Below are positions 17,694 through 26,571 of a stretch of DNA of 64,000 nucleotides, in pieces (position 1 is the stretch's first letter; every line of letters begins with the position of its first letter). Source of the DNA: Thermoguttaceae bacterium (GTDB lineage: Bacteria > Planctomycetota > Planctomycetia > Pirellulales > Thermoguttaceae); contig JAFSMO010000068.1 of the NCBI GenBank assembly GCA_017447865.1, forward strand, positions 56,507 to 120,506. Direction: 5' to 3'. The translations under genes and the position numbers were made by a program. The notes under the pieces are model-generated. The model was not told the origin of the DNA. It searched no databases and worked only from the letters and a program-made list of their open reading frames with translations.

Positions 17694-18593
17694 TCACTTT
17701 CCGACCCGGATCCTGTACGCCAGTTTCAGCGTTTCGCCGGCGGGGATCGTCAGCGTATGGTGCATGACCGGGCACGGGTTGATGAAGCAGTAGGTCGGTG
17801 AGCTTTGCGCATAGAAGCACCCGTCCGCGGGGCCTTCCAGGACCGTCAGTTTCAGGCCGTTTCCGGTCTTTTCGTCGCGGTACTCGATCCAGCTGGCGGG
17901 CTTTTCGCGGATCTTCAGCATTTCCGTCTCGCCGTTTTCGCACCGGACCGTCATTTGGCTCGTTTCATTCGTCAGACGAATCCCGAGGCCCGCGTAGCCG
18001 CCGCCCTTCGGATGAGGTGGAGTCCGGTCAAGCTCCACGTCCTTTGAACCGGCCGTAAACGCATGGCGGAACTCGATCTCGTACGTGCCCGATTCGTCCG
18101 GCGCGCCGAAAATCACGTTCCGAGTCTCGCTCAGAACCGTTTCCTCCGGGGCCTTCGAATCACGGTAAATCATCTGGATCTCGGCCTTCGCGGAGGCGCC
18201 GTCGATCTGAATGTCCGCGTGCTTCACGAGCGTCTCGCCGCCCTGATTCGGCTCCCAGTAGTTCACGCCGTTGAGGTACTTCCACGAAAACCAGACGCCC
18301 AGGTGCCAGACGTGATCTTTCGGCCGCAAGTTCGCGACGTTCCGCCCGTCCGGCAGGCAAAGCGGCGCGATGAAGGGCTTACGCTCCGGCCCGTCGAGAT
18401 GAAACTCCCAAACCGGCTGGCCGTCCTTCATCAGACGCACGCCCTTCTGATCGCCCGGCAAAAACTCACACCAGAATCGGGGAGCCGCGGGGGCCGGTTC
18501 CTCACCGAAACTCTGACTCAACGGAAGCGCAAATGCCGCGAGCGGAAGAAACGCCAGGCGGGTAAATGTTCGACGGGAAATGGAGTGGCTCAT
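17694..18593 (-). CDS. DUF6807 (PmoA-like) protein with Tat-type signal
   Basis: A 299-residue exported protein. The N-terminus SRRTFTRLAFLPLAAFALP has a twin-arginine pattern followed by a hydrophobic stretch. The mature part matches the DUF6807 family, formerly annotated as methane oxygenase PmoA without evidence: blocks RPKDHVWHLGVWFSWKYLNG (about 89-108), NYWEPNQGG and the late PTYCFINPCPVMHH. DUF6807 genes are numerous in planctomycetes and usually lie near dehydrogenases and sugar-active genes; their function is unknown, and a sugar-binding or hydrolytic beta-sandwich role is a guess. It precedes the radical SAM gene by 53 bases. Confidence 0.82.
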   Translation of the reverse strand: MSHSISRRTFTRLAFLPLAAFALPLSQSFGEEPAPAAPRFWCEFLPGDQKGVRLMKDGQPVWEFHLDGPERKPFIAPLCLPDGRNVANLRPKDHVWHLGVWFSWKYLNGVNYWEPNQGGETLVKHADIQIDGASAKAEIQMIYRDSKAPEETVLSETRNVIFGAPDESGTYEIEFRHAFTAGSKDVELDRTPPHPKGGGYAGLGIRLTNETSQMTVRCENGETEMLKIREKPASWIEYRDEKTGNGLKLTVLEGPADGCFYAQSSPTYCFINPCPVMHHTLTIPAGETLKLAYRIRVGK

Positions 18594-18632
18594 CTTTGAC
18601 CTTTCACATTAATATAAATGGTTGAATGATTT

Positions 18633-20639
18633 TCAGGCGTAAACTCCCAAAGCGGCGGCGATCCCGTAGCGCAGGAACGCTTCTTTCTCCGTCACCACTC
18701 CGTCGGCCTCGATCACCATGGCGCAGGCGTTCAGGAACTCCCTCTTCCAGCGCATCTCCATCTGATCCAGCCTGGAAAGCGCTTTCTTGAATTCCGGGTT
18801 AGAGCAGTCTTTCATGGGCAAAAGCTCCGCGTCCGCCACATTGAACCGGTTCAGGCCGCGCTGGAACGCCTTCATCTGCTCTTCCGGATCGTCGCTTCCC
18901 GCATAGGCCACACGCGATAAAACCAGGACCGCCGCACGGAAACGCTCAATCGTCAAGTGTCCGGTCCCCTTGGGAGGCTTGACCAGACCGAACACGATGT
19001 CGAGCTGGCGGCAAACCATCGAGTAAATGATGAACTCGTTGAGATCAACCACGCCGTCCGCCTCGATCATCTCCTTGATCGCTTTACGGAGGATTTTGTA
19101 CTGGGCGGGACTAAGCTGGCTCAAGGCCGGAATCGCCATTTTGAGGTGCATCAGCCAGTGAGACGGGGCCATGCGTGCCACTTCGTTCTTCAGCCAGAGC
19201 CAGTCCTTCACCAGCTTGCCGTCAAAAACTTTCCCGACGATTTCCCTCTGAATCTCCACCGTTTCCGGGTTTGCACGATCTGTGAGCAAAGCCAGAACGT
19301 ACGCGCTGGCACTCAGTGAGTTCATAATCGCCTGGGAGACCGTCAGCCGGGGCGGAAGAAGCGTTTCCGGCTCATCTTTTTTGGGGGCACGAGGGCCACG
19401 GCCGGATGGTTTTTCGTTAAGCATTTGCCCCAAAGAACCTTCCGCGCCCACATAAGCCTGACGGACCGCCTGATTAAAATCCGAAATCGAAGCGTAATTG
19501 GCTTTTTTATCTGTACTCTGCCCCGAAACCGGCTTAAAAGCTGAACTGGAAACCAAACCGGAAGTCAGACCGGACTGGATTTGCCCGCGGTCCTCACGGG
19601 CCAACTCTTTCAGCTGAGCCGCAAGTTCATGGTTAAAATTCGGGTCCAGACGCGCGATTCGTTTGCGAAGAGGCGGATGCGTCGCAAAAACTCCAGCCCA
19701 GAACGAAGCAGAAAACTCGCTGAAAAACAGATGGCTCGCTTCTGCCGCATTCGGAGATTTGATTTTCTGGTCCTTGACGTTGAAACCGCCGATTTTCTTC
19801 AAAGCGTTGGCGATCCCGTAGGGGTTCCGGGTGAACTGGACCGCTGAGGCGTCCGCGAGGTATTCACGCTGACGTGAAAGAGCCGCTTTGATCACGTTTC
19901 CGAAAAACAGGCCGATCAGCCCGACGATCATCACTACCAGCGAAATGAGCGCGAAAACGGCCCGTCCTGCTCCTTCATCCTTTTTACTGCTTCTCGAACC
20001 GGACATTGCGGAACGCAGAAAAAACCAGCCGATCATGTAAATGAGCGTGATCCCGTACAGGACGCCCATGAGCCGAATATTCAGATTCATGTCCCCGTTC
20101 AGAATGTGGCTGAACTCGTGGCCAATGACGCCCTGAAGTTCTTCACGGTTCAGAGTTTCCAGCGTTCCGCGAGTGACGGCGACCACGGCGTCTTCCGGCG
20201 AGTTTCCTGCCGCAAAAGCATTGATCGACGGCTCCTCATCCAGAACGTAGGCGGGAGGAACCGGGATCCCGCTGGCTAGCGCCATTTCCTCCACGATGTT
20301 CAAGTAGCGGCGTTCCTTCAGGGTCTGGGCCGAATCGGGAGTCAGAAGACGCCCGCCAAGGCTTTCCGCCACCGATCTTCCGCCGCCGCGCCGGAGCAAA
20401 TAGCAGCGAAACCACGACCCCAGCAGAATGATCATCAACGTTACGAACCCGGTTCCGGCCACCACATTGACCGCCTGCTCAAACTCCTCAGGACTCTGGG
20501 GGTTGAGCAGTTCCTGCTCCATCACCACAAACGCGATGCCTGTAATCGCTGCAACGACGCAGATCACCGCGACGATAAACAGAAATACCATCCACCTGGA
20601 ATATTTCCGGGCGACGTCCTGCTGATGAAAAAAATCCAT
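18633..20639 (-). CDS. M48 (HtpX-like) membrane metalloprotease with C-terminal TerB-like region
   Basis: A 668-residue zinc protease of the cytoplasmic membrane, probably for quality control of membrane proteins. Two membrane helices (about 16-40 and 58-82) precede the protease domain: INAFAAG near 139-145, HEFSH at 174-178 and the third zinc ligand in QREYLADASA. Two more helices follow HEFSH, as in HtpX. After about residue 350 comes an extension not found in HtpX: a linker and two helical units each containing a similar acidic motif (IEADGVVDLNEF and IEADGVVTEKEAF), resembling TerB-like or EF-hand-like acidic loops. It is encoded just downstream of lemA, a pairing widely conserved for M48 proteins. 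Confidence 0.88.
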   Translation of the reverse strand: MDFFHQQDVARKYSRWMVFLFIVAVICVVAAITGIAFVVMEQELLNPQSPEEFEQAVNVVAGTGFVTLMIILLGSWFRCYLLRRGGGRSVAESLGGRLLTPDSAQTLKERRYLNIVEEMALASGIPVPPAYVLDEEPSINAFAAGNSPEDAVVAVTRGTLETLNREELQGVIGHEFSHILNGDMNLNIRLMGVLYGITLIYMIGWFFLRSAMSGSRSSKKDEGAGRAVFALISLVVMIVGLIGLFFGNVIKAALSRQREYLADASAVQFTRNPYGIANALKKIGGFNVKDQKIKSPNAAEASHLFFSEFSASFWAGVFATHPPLRKRIARLDPNFNHELAAQLKELAREDRGQIQSGLTSGLVSSSAFKPVSGQSTDKKANYASISDFNQAVRQAYVGAEGSLGQMLNEKPSGRGPRAPKKDEPETLLPPRLTVSQAIMNSLSASAYVLALLTDRANPETVEIQREIVGKVFDGKLVKDWLWLKNEVARMAPSHWLMHLKMAIPALSQLSPAQYKILRKAIKEMIEADGVVDLNEFIIYSMVCRQLDIVFGLVKPPKGTGHLTIERFRAAVLVLSRVAYAGSDDPEEQMKAFQRGLNRFNVADAELLPMKDCSNPEFKKALSRLDQMEMRWKREFLNACAMVIEADGVVTEKEAFLRYGIAAALGVYA

Positions 20640-20731
20640 GGGAACAAACCTTCATTCTGAAAAGGATCGGGCTGGAATCCATTAATTAAAAAACCAAGCG
20701 GACCGAATGAAACACACGCGATCCGTCCGGC

Positions 20732-21313
20732 TCAGAACTGGACCTTGACTGCTTCACGTTCAACCGGGTTTTCGACTTCGAACAGCTGGGCGGCGTGGAA
20801 ACCGAAGATCCCCGCGAAAATGCAGGACGGGAAGACTTCACGGCGCGTATTGTACGCCGTCACCGCATCGTTAAACGCCTGGCGTGCGAAGGAAACTTTG
20901 TTTTCCGTGGAGGCCAGTTCTTCCTGGAGCGCCATCATGTTCTGGCTCGCCTTCAGATCCGGGTAGGCTTCCACCTGAATGTTGAAGTTCCGCATCGCTC
21001 CGACGAGCTGACCTTCCGCTTTGTTCAGCTCGCGCAGCGCTTCCGGGTTTGTGGGGTCAGCCGCGACCGCCCGATTGGCTTGCGCAGCCTTGTTTCTTGC
21101 CGCGACCACTTTTTCAAACGTTTCACTTTCGTGCTTCATGTACGCTTTGGCCGTCTCGACCAGGTTAGGGATCAGGTCGTAACGGCGCTTCAGCTGAACG
21201 TCCACCTGCGCGAAAGCGTTTTTGTAGCGGTTTCTCAGGGTGATCAGACCATTATAAGTCCCGATGGCGTACAAGACCACGACGACCGCAAGAACTATTA
21301 AGCCAATAACCAT
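20732..21313 (-). CDS. lemA: LemA family membrane protein
   Basis: A 193-residue protein with one N-terminal membrane helix (2-18) and a long helical domain. The family core is clear: YNGLITLRNRYKNAFAQVDV at 20-39, RRYDLIPNLVETAKAYMKHE at 43-62, and the late ARQAFNDAVTAYNTRREVFP. LemA proteins are of unknown biochemical role and are often cotranscribed with M48 proteases or repeat membrane proteins. Here the M48 gene follows by 92 bases on the same strand. The start ATG is preceded by a G+A-rich ribosome binding site (AAAAGGAG). Confidence 0.93.
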   Translation of the reverse strand: MVIGLIVLAVVVVLYAIGTYNGLITLRNRYKNAFAQVDVQLKRRYDLIPNLVETAKAYMKHESETFEKVVAARNKAAQANRAVAADPTNPEALRELNKAEGQLVGAMRNFNIQVEAYPDLKASQNMMALQEELASTENKVSFARQAFNDAVTAYNTRREVFPSCIFAGIFGFHAAQLFEVENPVEREAVKVQF

Positions 21314-21410
21314 TTTTTTCTCCTTTTTTGAAGTTCCAGTTTAAATTTCAAAACCGGATTCCCTGGTTAAATCTTCTTCTGAAACCAGGGCTCCGGAACA
21401 CGATATTCAA

Positions 21411-22688
21411 TCACAAAGCCTTCCGAATGAGCCAGCAGCCCAAAACCAAAAGCAGGATTTGCGGCACCCACAAAATCAAGGGAGACACATCGGAATGTTT
21501 CACGAAATTCAGGATGAAAATGTAAAACAGGGAGAACACCAGCAGAAGCGGTATGACCCGGATCGAGATGAAAACCAGGACCTTTTGATTCTCCACGTTT
21601 CTTCCAATGAGGGAAAGCGGCACGCAAACCCACGTCAGGAAAAAGCAGTTAAACGCGAAAGCGAGACGGCGTGTCGGTTCAATCTTTGCCCGATGGATCG
21701 CCCGCTTGCAATTGGAAATCGTTTTGTAAAGTTCGTTTTTCAGGCGTTCCGATTTGAAACCTTCCATATTGCCAGTCTGAATAAACAGGGCACTCTGAAG
21801 CGCGAGCTCCATATTCATCGAATCAATTTTCTGCTGCTGCTCCTCGACAAAATCGTTCAACTGGGCGAGCGACATGTCGGCGACGCGGTTGGAAGCCCGC
21901 TCCTGAAGTTTCCTCAGTTCATCCATCGAGAAGAGAATCGTACGCTCCAGCGACGTCGAAATCTGGCTGGAATTGTATTGGATCTCGAAATTATTAAAGG
22001 AAATCTTCACGACGAGCGATTTGTCCTTGGGGTCGTAGTGGTACACCTCGTTCGTCATCTTCATGTAGCAAACCTCATCCGGACGGACGATCTGCGACGC
22101 GGGGCCGATACGCAATTCTGCGCTCTTCGCGGTGCACGCCCAGGAATTGCTGTTGGTCTTGCTGGTCAGATAGAGACCGTACATTTTCCCGTCATCAACA
22201 CGGTCCACGCTGAGAAAAATATCATCGATGATCGTACAGCTGCTCTCATTCTCCAGCGTCGAGTAGATGATCGATTCCAGCGAGGTGAAAAAGACCTTTT
22301 GCGCGCCGTTCATTCCCCAGGATAAATGCACATCCATCAGGAAAAAAGAAAGGACACTCAGTACAAACGCAAGAACAAAGGATGGGAACATCATGCACCA
22401 CATCGAAATCCCGGAAGATTGAAGCGCCAGATTCTCCCGGGCCTGCGTTATGCGGCAATAAACCATTGCGGTGGTAAAAACCATCACAAACTGGGCGCCC
22501 CAGGACTGCGCGAACGGGAAAATGTAGGGGAGCAGGAAAGGAATGTTCCAGATAGGAATCCTACTCAGAAAATCATTGGTAAAATACCCAATAAATACAA
22601 AAATGAAGGTAAACCCGACCTGCATGATAAGGAATATGAAAAACAATTGCATCAGGAGGCGAGTTGGGATAATTTTAAATAGTTTCAC
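21411..22688 (-). CDS. LptF/LptG-family permease
   Basis: A 425-residue inner-membrane protein of the YjgP/YjgQ family that, with LptB, extracts lipopolysaccharide and hands it to the periplasmic bridge. Three helices lie near the N-terminus (about 12-35, 52-75 and 97-117), a large beta-rich periplasmic domain spans about 118-330, and three helices follow at the C-terminus (about 335-358, 366-388 and 398-420), the classical LptF/G layout. It starts with GTG behind a strong GGAGG seven bases upstream. LptF and LptG cannot be separated from sequence alone. Base composition looks lower in G+C than the sugar genes. It supports a diderm envelope with LPS. Confidence 0.85.
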   Translation of the reverse strand: MKLFKIIPTRLLMQLFFIFLIMQVGFTFIFVFIGYFTNDFLSRIPIWNIPFLLPYIFPFAQSWGAQFVMVFTTAMVYCRITQARENLALQSSGISMWCMMFPSFVLAFVLSVLSFFLMDVHLSWGMNGAQKVFFTSLESIIYSTLENESSCTIIDDIFLSVDRVDDGKMYGLYLTSKTNSNSWACTAKSAELRIGPASQIVRPDEVCYMKMTNEVYHYDPKDKSLVVKISFNNFEIQYNSSQISTSLERTILFSMDELRKLQERASNRVADMSLAQLNDFVEEQQQKIDSMNMELALQSALFIQTGNMEGFKSERLKNELYKTISNCKRAIHRAKIEPTRRLAFAFNCFFLTWVCVPLSLIGRNVENQKVLVFISIRVIPLLLVFSLFYIFILNFVKHSDVSPLILWVPQILLLVLGCWLIRKAL

Positions 22689-22758
22689 GTTCTACCTCCG
22701 ATTTTCTGTTAAAACCTTTCAGCAGATTTATACGAGACCAGCCCCCCTGATCATCTGT

Positions 22759-23772
22759 TTATTCACGTTCCATTGACCACACATCCCGCCACAAGGCGCC
22801 GCCCCACGAAAGCCCCACTCCAAAACCGAGAAGCATCGAGCACTGATACTTTGTCCACTCCGGCGTTTGTCGCAGCTGCGAAATCAAAATCGGAATGGAA
22901 CTGCTGACCGTATTCCCGACCTGCTCCATCTGGATCGGAACCTTAGCCGGGTCGAGCGCCATCGTGACCGTCAGACTCTCAAGCATCTTCCGCGTCGCCT
23001 GGTGCATCAGGAAAATATCAATGTCGCTGAGCTTCCGGCCCGCTTTCTCCAGGAGCTGGTCCACAAGCGGCGGGATCTTCGAGTTGGTAAAACGCATCAG
23101 CTCCGCCCCGTCCATGTACAGGCTGCTCGCCCAGCGCCGACGATGGCTCGGCGGAAGCGATAGGGACTCCGGACGAATACCGCGGCCGTAGGCGATGAGC
23201 GAATTCGCCCCTTCACCGTCCGTTCCGAACAAAAACGGGCCGAGGGACTGCGTGTCGCTCGCGTCGATCAGCGTCGCCGTCGCGCCATCACCAAAAATCG
23301 TGCGAAGGGAACGGTCCCCTGAATCGATGTACTTCGTGTACGTCTCGGACGTGATGAGCAAAATCCGATGCGCCGACTCGCCCCGAATCAGACCGTCAGC
23401 CAGACCAAGCCCGTAAACGTAACCTGAGCACCCCAGGTTGAAGTCAAGTGCCCCGCAATCGATACGAAGCCCGAGTTTGTGCTGGACGATGCAGGCGGTC
23501 GTCGGGATCGGATAGTCCGGGGACTGCGTACATAGAATCACAAAATCGATGCTTTCCCGCGGAATATTATTTTCCTCTATTAATTGGTTCGCCACGTTGA
23601 ATGCCATGTCGGAAGCAAATTCATCAGGCGCCGAAATATGACGAGCGTAAACTCCGGTTTTTGCGCAAATTTCATCAAGTTCCCATTCCGGATGTTCGAG
23701 CTTTAAATCATCAATGGTTTCACGTTTTTTTGGTAAATAAACGGCTATCGGGCCAAGTTTGGCGTATTTCAT
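22759..23772 (-). CDS. 3-oxoacyl-ACP synthase III-type ketosynthase (FabH family)
   Basis: A 337-residue thiolase-fold enzyme for decarboxylative Claisen condensation. The start was placed at the ATG at 23772, preceded by AGGGG, rather than 16 codons upstream inside the promoter. The catalytic triad is intact: Cys115 (NLGCSGYVYGL), His257 (LMHQATRKM) and Asn287 (GNTVSSSIP). The sequence differs from housekeeping FabH in several blocks and could serve initiation of fatty acid synthesis, a specialised acyl primer or a secondary product; no partner genes are adjacent. The promoter carries a perfect palindrome around the -10, so the gene is probably under repressor control. Confidence 0.88.
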   Translation of the reverse strand: MKYAKLGPIAVYLPKKRETIDDLKLEHPEWELDEICAKTGVYARHISAPDEFASDMAFNVANQLIEENNIPRESIDFVILCTQSPDYPIPTTACIVQHKLGLRIDCGALDFNLGCSGYVYGLGLADGLIRGESAHRILLITSETYTKYIDSGDRSLRTIFGDGATATLIDASDTQSLGPFLFGTDGEGANSLIAYGRGIRPESLSLPPSHRRRWASSLYMDGAELMRFTNSKIPPLVDQLLEKAGRKLSDIDIFLMHQATRKMLESLTVTMALDPAKVPIQMEQVGNTVSSSIPILISQLRQTPEWTKYQCSMLLGFGVGLSWGGALWRDVWSMERE

Positions 23773-23797
23773 CTGTGTTTCCCCTAAAGTGACCACA

Positions 23798-23828
23798 TCA
23801 TTATTGTAAATATTATACACAATAATGA
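23798..23828 (-). promoter_or_regulatory. Perfect palindrome, candidate operator of the ketosynthase gene
   Basis: TCATTATTGT (23798-23807) and ACAATAATGA (23819-23828) form a perfect 10-bp inverted repeat with an 11-base centre. The centre holds the -10 hexamer of the promoter described at 23812-23839, and the upstream arm lies in the -35/-10 spacer. A dimeric repressor binding here would block RNA polymerase. Confidence 0.75.
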
Positions 23829-23839
23829 CTTTTCGTCAA
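23812..23839 (-). promoter_or_regulatory. Promoter of the ketosynthase III gene
   Basis: Minus-strand TTGACG (23834-23839), 16 bases, perfect TATAAT (23812-23817), 39 bases before the ATG at 23772. Confidence 0.8.
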
Positions 23840-23955
23840 GACGAAGGTTTGACCTTTCACCAAAAAAATTGCAAAAAGAGAGGTAAAAAAGGAAATTTAT
23901 AGGAGTCTGGCAAAGTTTTTCAATTTGAGAGAATTTGGTTCCTGAAATCAATCCC

Positions 23956-26418
23956 TCAATTCGCCAAAAGAGTCGCGAGTTCATCCGGCTCCTTCATTCC
24001 CTGCGCCCCCGACAGAACGCACGACGTGTACGCCGCGTTGACGTCGTACAAAAGCTGGAAGTACTTCCAACTCACGTTTCGGGCTTCCGTCATCGACTCA
24101 AGAATCGCTTTGACTTCTTCGCCGGAAGCATTTTTCAGCCGTTTCCCCAGCTCCGACTCATCGAGTCCGGAAACCTGCGGCGCGATCAAATCACCAAGAG
24201 AATCCACGCACTTGAAAGAATCCGAAAGTTCCTCACGGGCAAAATATAAATGACGCGCCCAGGGAAGCGCCCGCCGGTCCATTGCCGAGCCGGAGACGTT
24301 CTGGTCCAGACCGACCATGAAGCCTTTGGTTTTCAAATCGGTCACTGCCTCGGGGAAATTCAGAGGCCATTCCACCTTCCACGAAACCATTCGGGCCAGC
24401 CGGTTCAGAACTTTCCACTCTTCCACCTTCATCTCGAGGATCGACGCGCGAAGCGTCAGCATGTGAAGTTCCAGAATGGTCCCCAGATCGGAAGGAAGCG
24501 GAGCCACGCCTGATTTTCCCGCCAAGCCGTCCAGAAGCCGGCGCGAAATGAAACCCAGAAGGTTTTTCTGACGCTCAAGAACAAAAATCTGCTCCTGAAG
24601 CATCACGTACTGCCAGTACGCATGAACCGCTTTTTCACGATCCGAAACAGCAGAGCGCTCCAAAACGTACGTCAGCGAAAAATCATTTCCGCGATCCGAA
24701 TTCACCGCATCTTCCAGAATCGAGGGTTTCGCCAAAGTGACGGGCTTCTCATCGGGACGAACCCTCGGAAGAAGCCGGGCGCCATCATTCCAGGTCGGCG
24801 AGTTCAGGGTCGGATTGGTGTCCACGCCGGTCTCCCCACCGATTGGTATGAAATCTGATCCGGGCGGAGCCGTTTCCACCGGGGGCGTTCCAAGGTCGTA
24901 CCCCGGAACCGGAGCCACCGGAACCACCGGCGCACTCTCAATCGGCTGAACCTCAGCGGAAGAAGCCTGATTCGACGCACCGCCCGATGAAACGTCGATC
25001 GTGTCGTTTTCCGAGTAGATCTCGCCCGTTTCCGGGTCCTGCGTCTGGATGGGGGTCTGTGCTTTCGGCAAAGCCGCGGCCTGTTCGGGATTCAGCATCA
25101 CCGACGGAAGATCTGCCGGGGGCGACGGCGCTTTCTCCGGCGGAGTCGGGAGACTCGGTGAGGCAGATGCACCCGCGTTCGACGGAGCGGAAACGGGTTT
25201 CACCAGAAGCGGAGCCAGTTCAGGGCCGCGCCGGGTGCTTATGGTCAGCACGTAGTTTAAAATGTCGTCATTAAAATCGAGCAGGACCTCGAAAAAAGCT
25301 TTTCTCCTATCGTTCAAAACGTCCCACGAAGCCAGAACCGTCGCGGCAGAACCGTTCCGAGTGACTTGATTCAGAAGACTTTCCGCCGTCAGGTACGCCG
25401 AAGCTGCCGCGGTGAGCTGCTCCTGATGAAAAGTCACGAGTCCGTGGTAGTACGTGATTCGGGAATAATCCGGGGTGGTTTTCGCGATTTCCTCGTACCG
25501 CGTGTCGTACTCACCGGCGTGAGGGAGAGTTTTAGCCGTCACTTCACGAGTGTAACCCGCCAGGGACGCCAGCTTCATCGCGTTGCTTCTCAGGGAAACT
25601 TTCGCGAGATTCAGACTCGCCTGAGCCGCTGCCGCCGCCGACCGATAGACCTCCCGGTCCGTCGCCAGCGCGTTTTCGGCCAAACGGTTCATGGAGTCCA
25701 GACGATTCGCCCAGTAGAAGACCTCACTCCGCAATTCAGCCGCTTTCCAGTAATACAAAAGCGCCTCCTGCGTCCGGGTCACATCATCTCGCAAAGCGGG
25801 AGCGTTGAGAAAAGTCCGCAAATCGACCTGCTCCACACCATCGAGAACGGAATCCGGAGGGCTGAGTTTCAAAAGAAGACGGCGAGGAATGGAAATTTCC
25901 TCCTCTTTCGAGTCCCCCGACTTCTTTACCCCCGACCGAGTTTCCTCACCGCTCTCCAAACGTTTCAGCTCTTTATCCGGTTTGGAACCCGCGACGGGAG
26001 CCGCAGGTTTTTCTTTGGGTTTCGGCGCTTCCAGAAAAGGATCCGACGACGCAGCGGGAGCCGCTTCCAGACCATCCAACGGGGGCAGAGACTCCGTGGT
26101 TTCAAGTGAAGGGACGCTTTCGGGCGTTTCCGGGACCGTGGCGGGTTTCAAAGAATCGGGGTTTTTCCCGGTGGGGAGTTCCATCGCGGGAGAGTCAGAG
26201 GCCGGAGCGTTTGCCGAGCCGGGAGCCTCCAGTTCATCGATCTGAATAGAATCTTCGACCCCTGAAAGATCGGGGATTTCGGTACTTTCCTCAACGGGTG
26301 GGAATTCTGGGGCGGGTGGGCCCGAGACCGGATCATTTTCACCGCTGAACGCGACGGCAAGGAAAACCGGAACGGCCGACGAAAAAACAAGAAAACGAAA
26401 AAGGGCAGTCGTATTCAT
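23956..26418 (-). CDS. Large secreted protein with Pro/Glu-rich linkers and helical blocks, unknown
   Basis: The chosen ATG (26418) gives an 820-residue protein that begins with a signal peptide (NTTALFRFLVFSSAVPVFLA); 48 codons further upstream are open but unlikely to be used. Residues about 25-170 are Pro/Glu/Ser-rich and disordered. A helical block follows at about 180-380, then another low-complexity linker of about 180 residues rich in Pro, and a second helical block from about 590 to the end (with EKAVHAYWQYVMLQEQIFVL and LELHMLTLRASILEM). The pair of long helical blocks in a secreted protein recalls outer-membrane TolC-like proteins, but I cannot see their conserved motifs, so this is only a thought. 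It lies 154 bases behind the next secreted repeat protein on the same strand. Confidence 0.6.
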   Translation of the reverse strand: MNTTALFRFLVFSSAVPVFLAVAFSGENDPVSGPPAPEFPPVEESTEIPDLSGVEDSIQIDELEAPGSANAPASDSPAMELPTGKNPDSLKPATVPETPESVPSLETTESLPPLDGLEAAPAASSDPFLEAPKPKEKPAAPVAGSKPDKELKRLESGEETRSGVKKSGDSKEEEISIPRRLLLKLSPPDSVLDGVEQVDLRTFLNAPALRDDVTRTQEALLYYWKAAELRSEVFYWANRLDSMNRLAENALATDREVYRSAAAAAQASLNLAKVSLRSNAMKLASLAGYTREVTAKTLPHAGEYDTRYEEIAKTTPDYSRITYYHGLVTFHQEQLTAAASAYLTAESLLNQVTRNGSAATVLASWDVLNDRRKAFFEVLLDFNDDILNYVLTISTRRGPELAPLLVKPVSAPSNAGASASPSLPTPPEKAPSPPADLPSVMLNPEQAAALPKAQTPIQTQDPETGEIYSENDTIDVSSGGASNQASSAEVQPIESAPVVPVAPVPGYDLGTPPVETAPPGSDFIPIGGETGVDTNPTLNSPTWNDGARLLPRVRPDEKPVTLAKPSILEDAVNSDRGNDFSLTYVLERSAVSDREKAVHAYWQYVMLQEQIFVLERQKNLLGFISRRLLDGLAGKSGVAPLPSDLGTILELHMLTLRASILEMKVEEWKVLNRLARMVSWKVEWPLNFPEAVTDLKTKGFMVGLDQNVSGSAMDRRALPWARHLYFAREELSDSFKCVDSLGDLIAPQVSGLDESELGKRLKNASGEEVKAILESMTEARNVSWKYFQLLYDVNAAYTSCVLSGAQGMKEPDELATLLAN

Positions 26419-26571
26419 AAAACGGAAGTCCGTGACGAAAAAAAGCTTCTGGAAGCGTAACGGGATCAGGATCGCCGGAAGCACGGAGGAGACGAAAAAG
26501 TCAAACGTTTTCTTCGTGCTTTCCGAAAATCCTGATTCCATTCTTCTATGACAGAATTCCATTTTACCACA

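Noticed and set aside
17694..18593. Particulate methane monooxygenase subunit (PmoA)
   Set aside because: The old PmoA label for this family is a misannotation; the protein is a soluble exported DUF6807 protein without the membrane helices of true PmoA.
23773..23820. Upstream start of the ketosynthase at 23820
   Set aside because: It would lie inside the promoter and operator; the ATG at 23772 has an AGGGG ribosome binding site and matches the family N-terminus.
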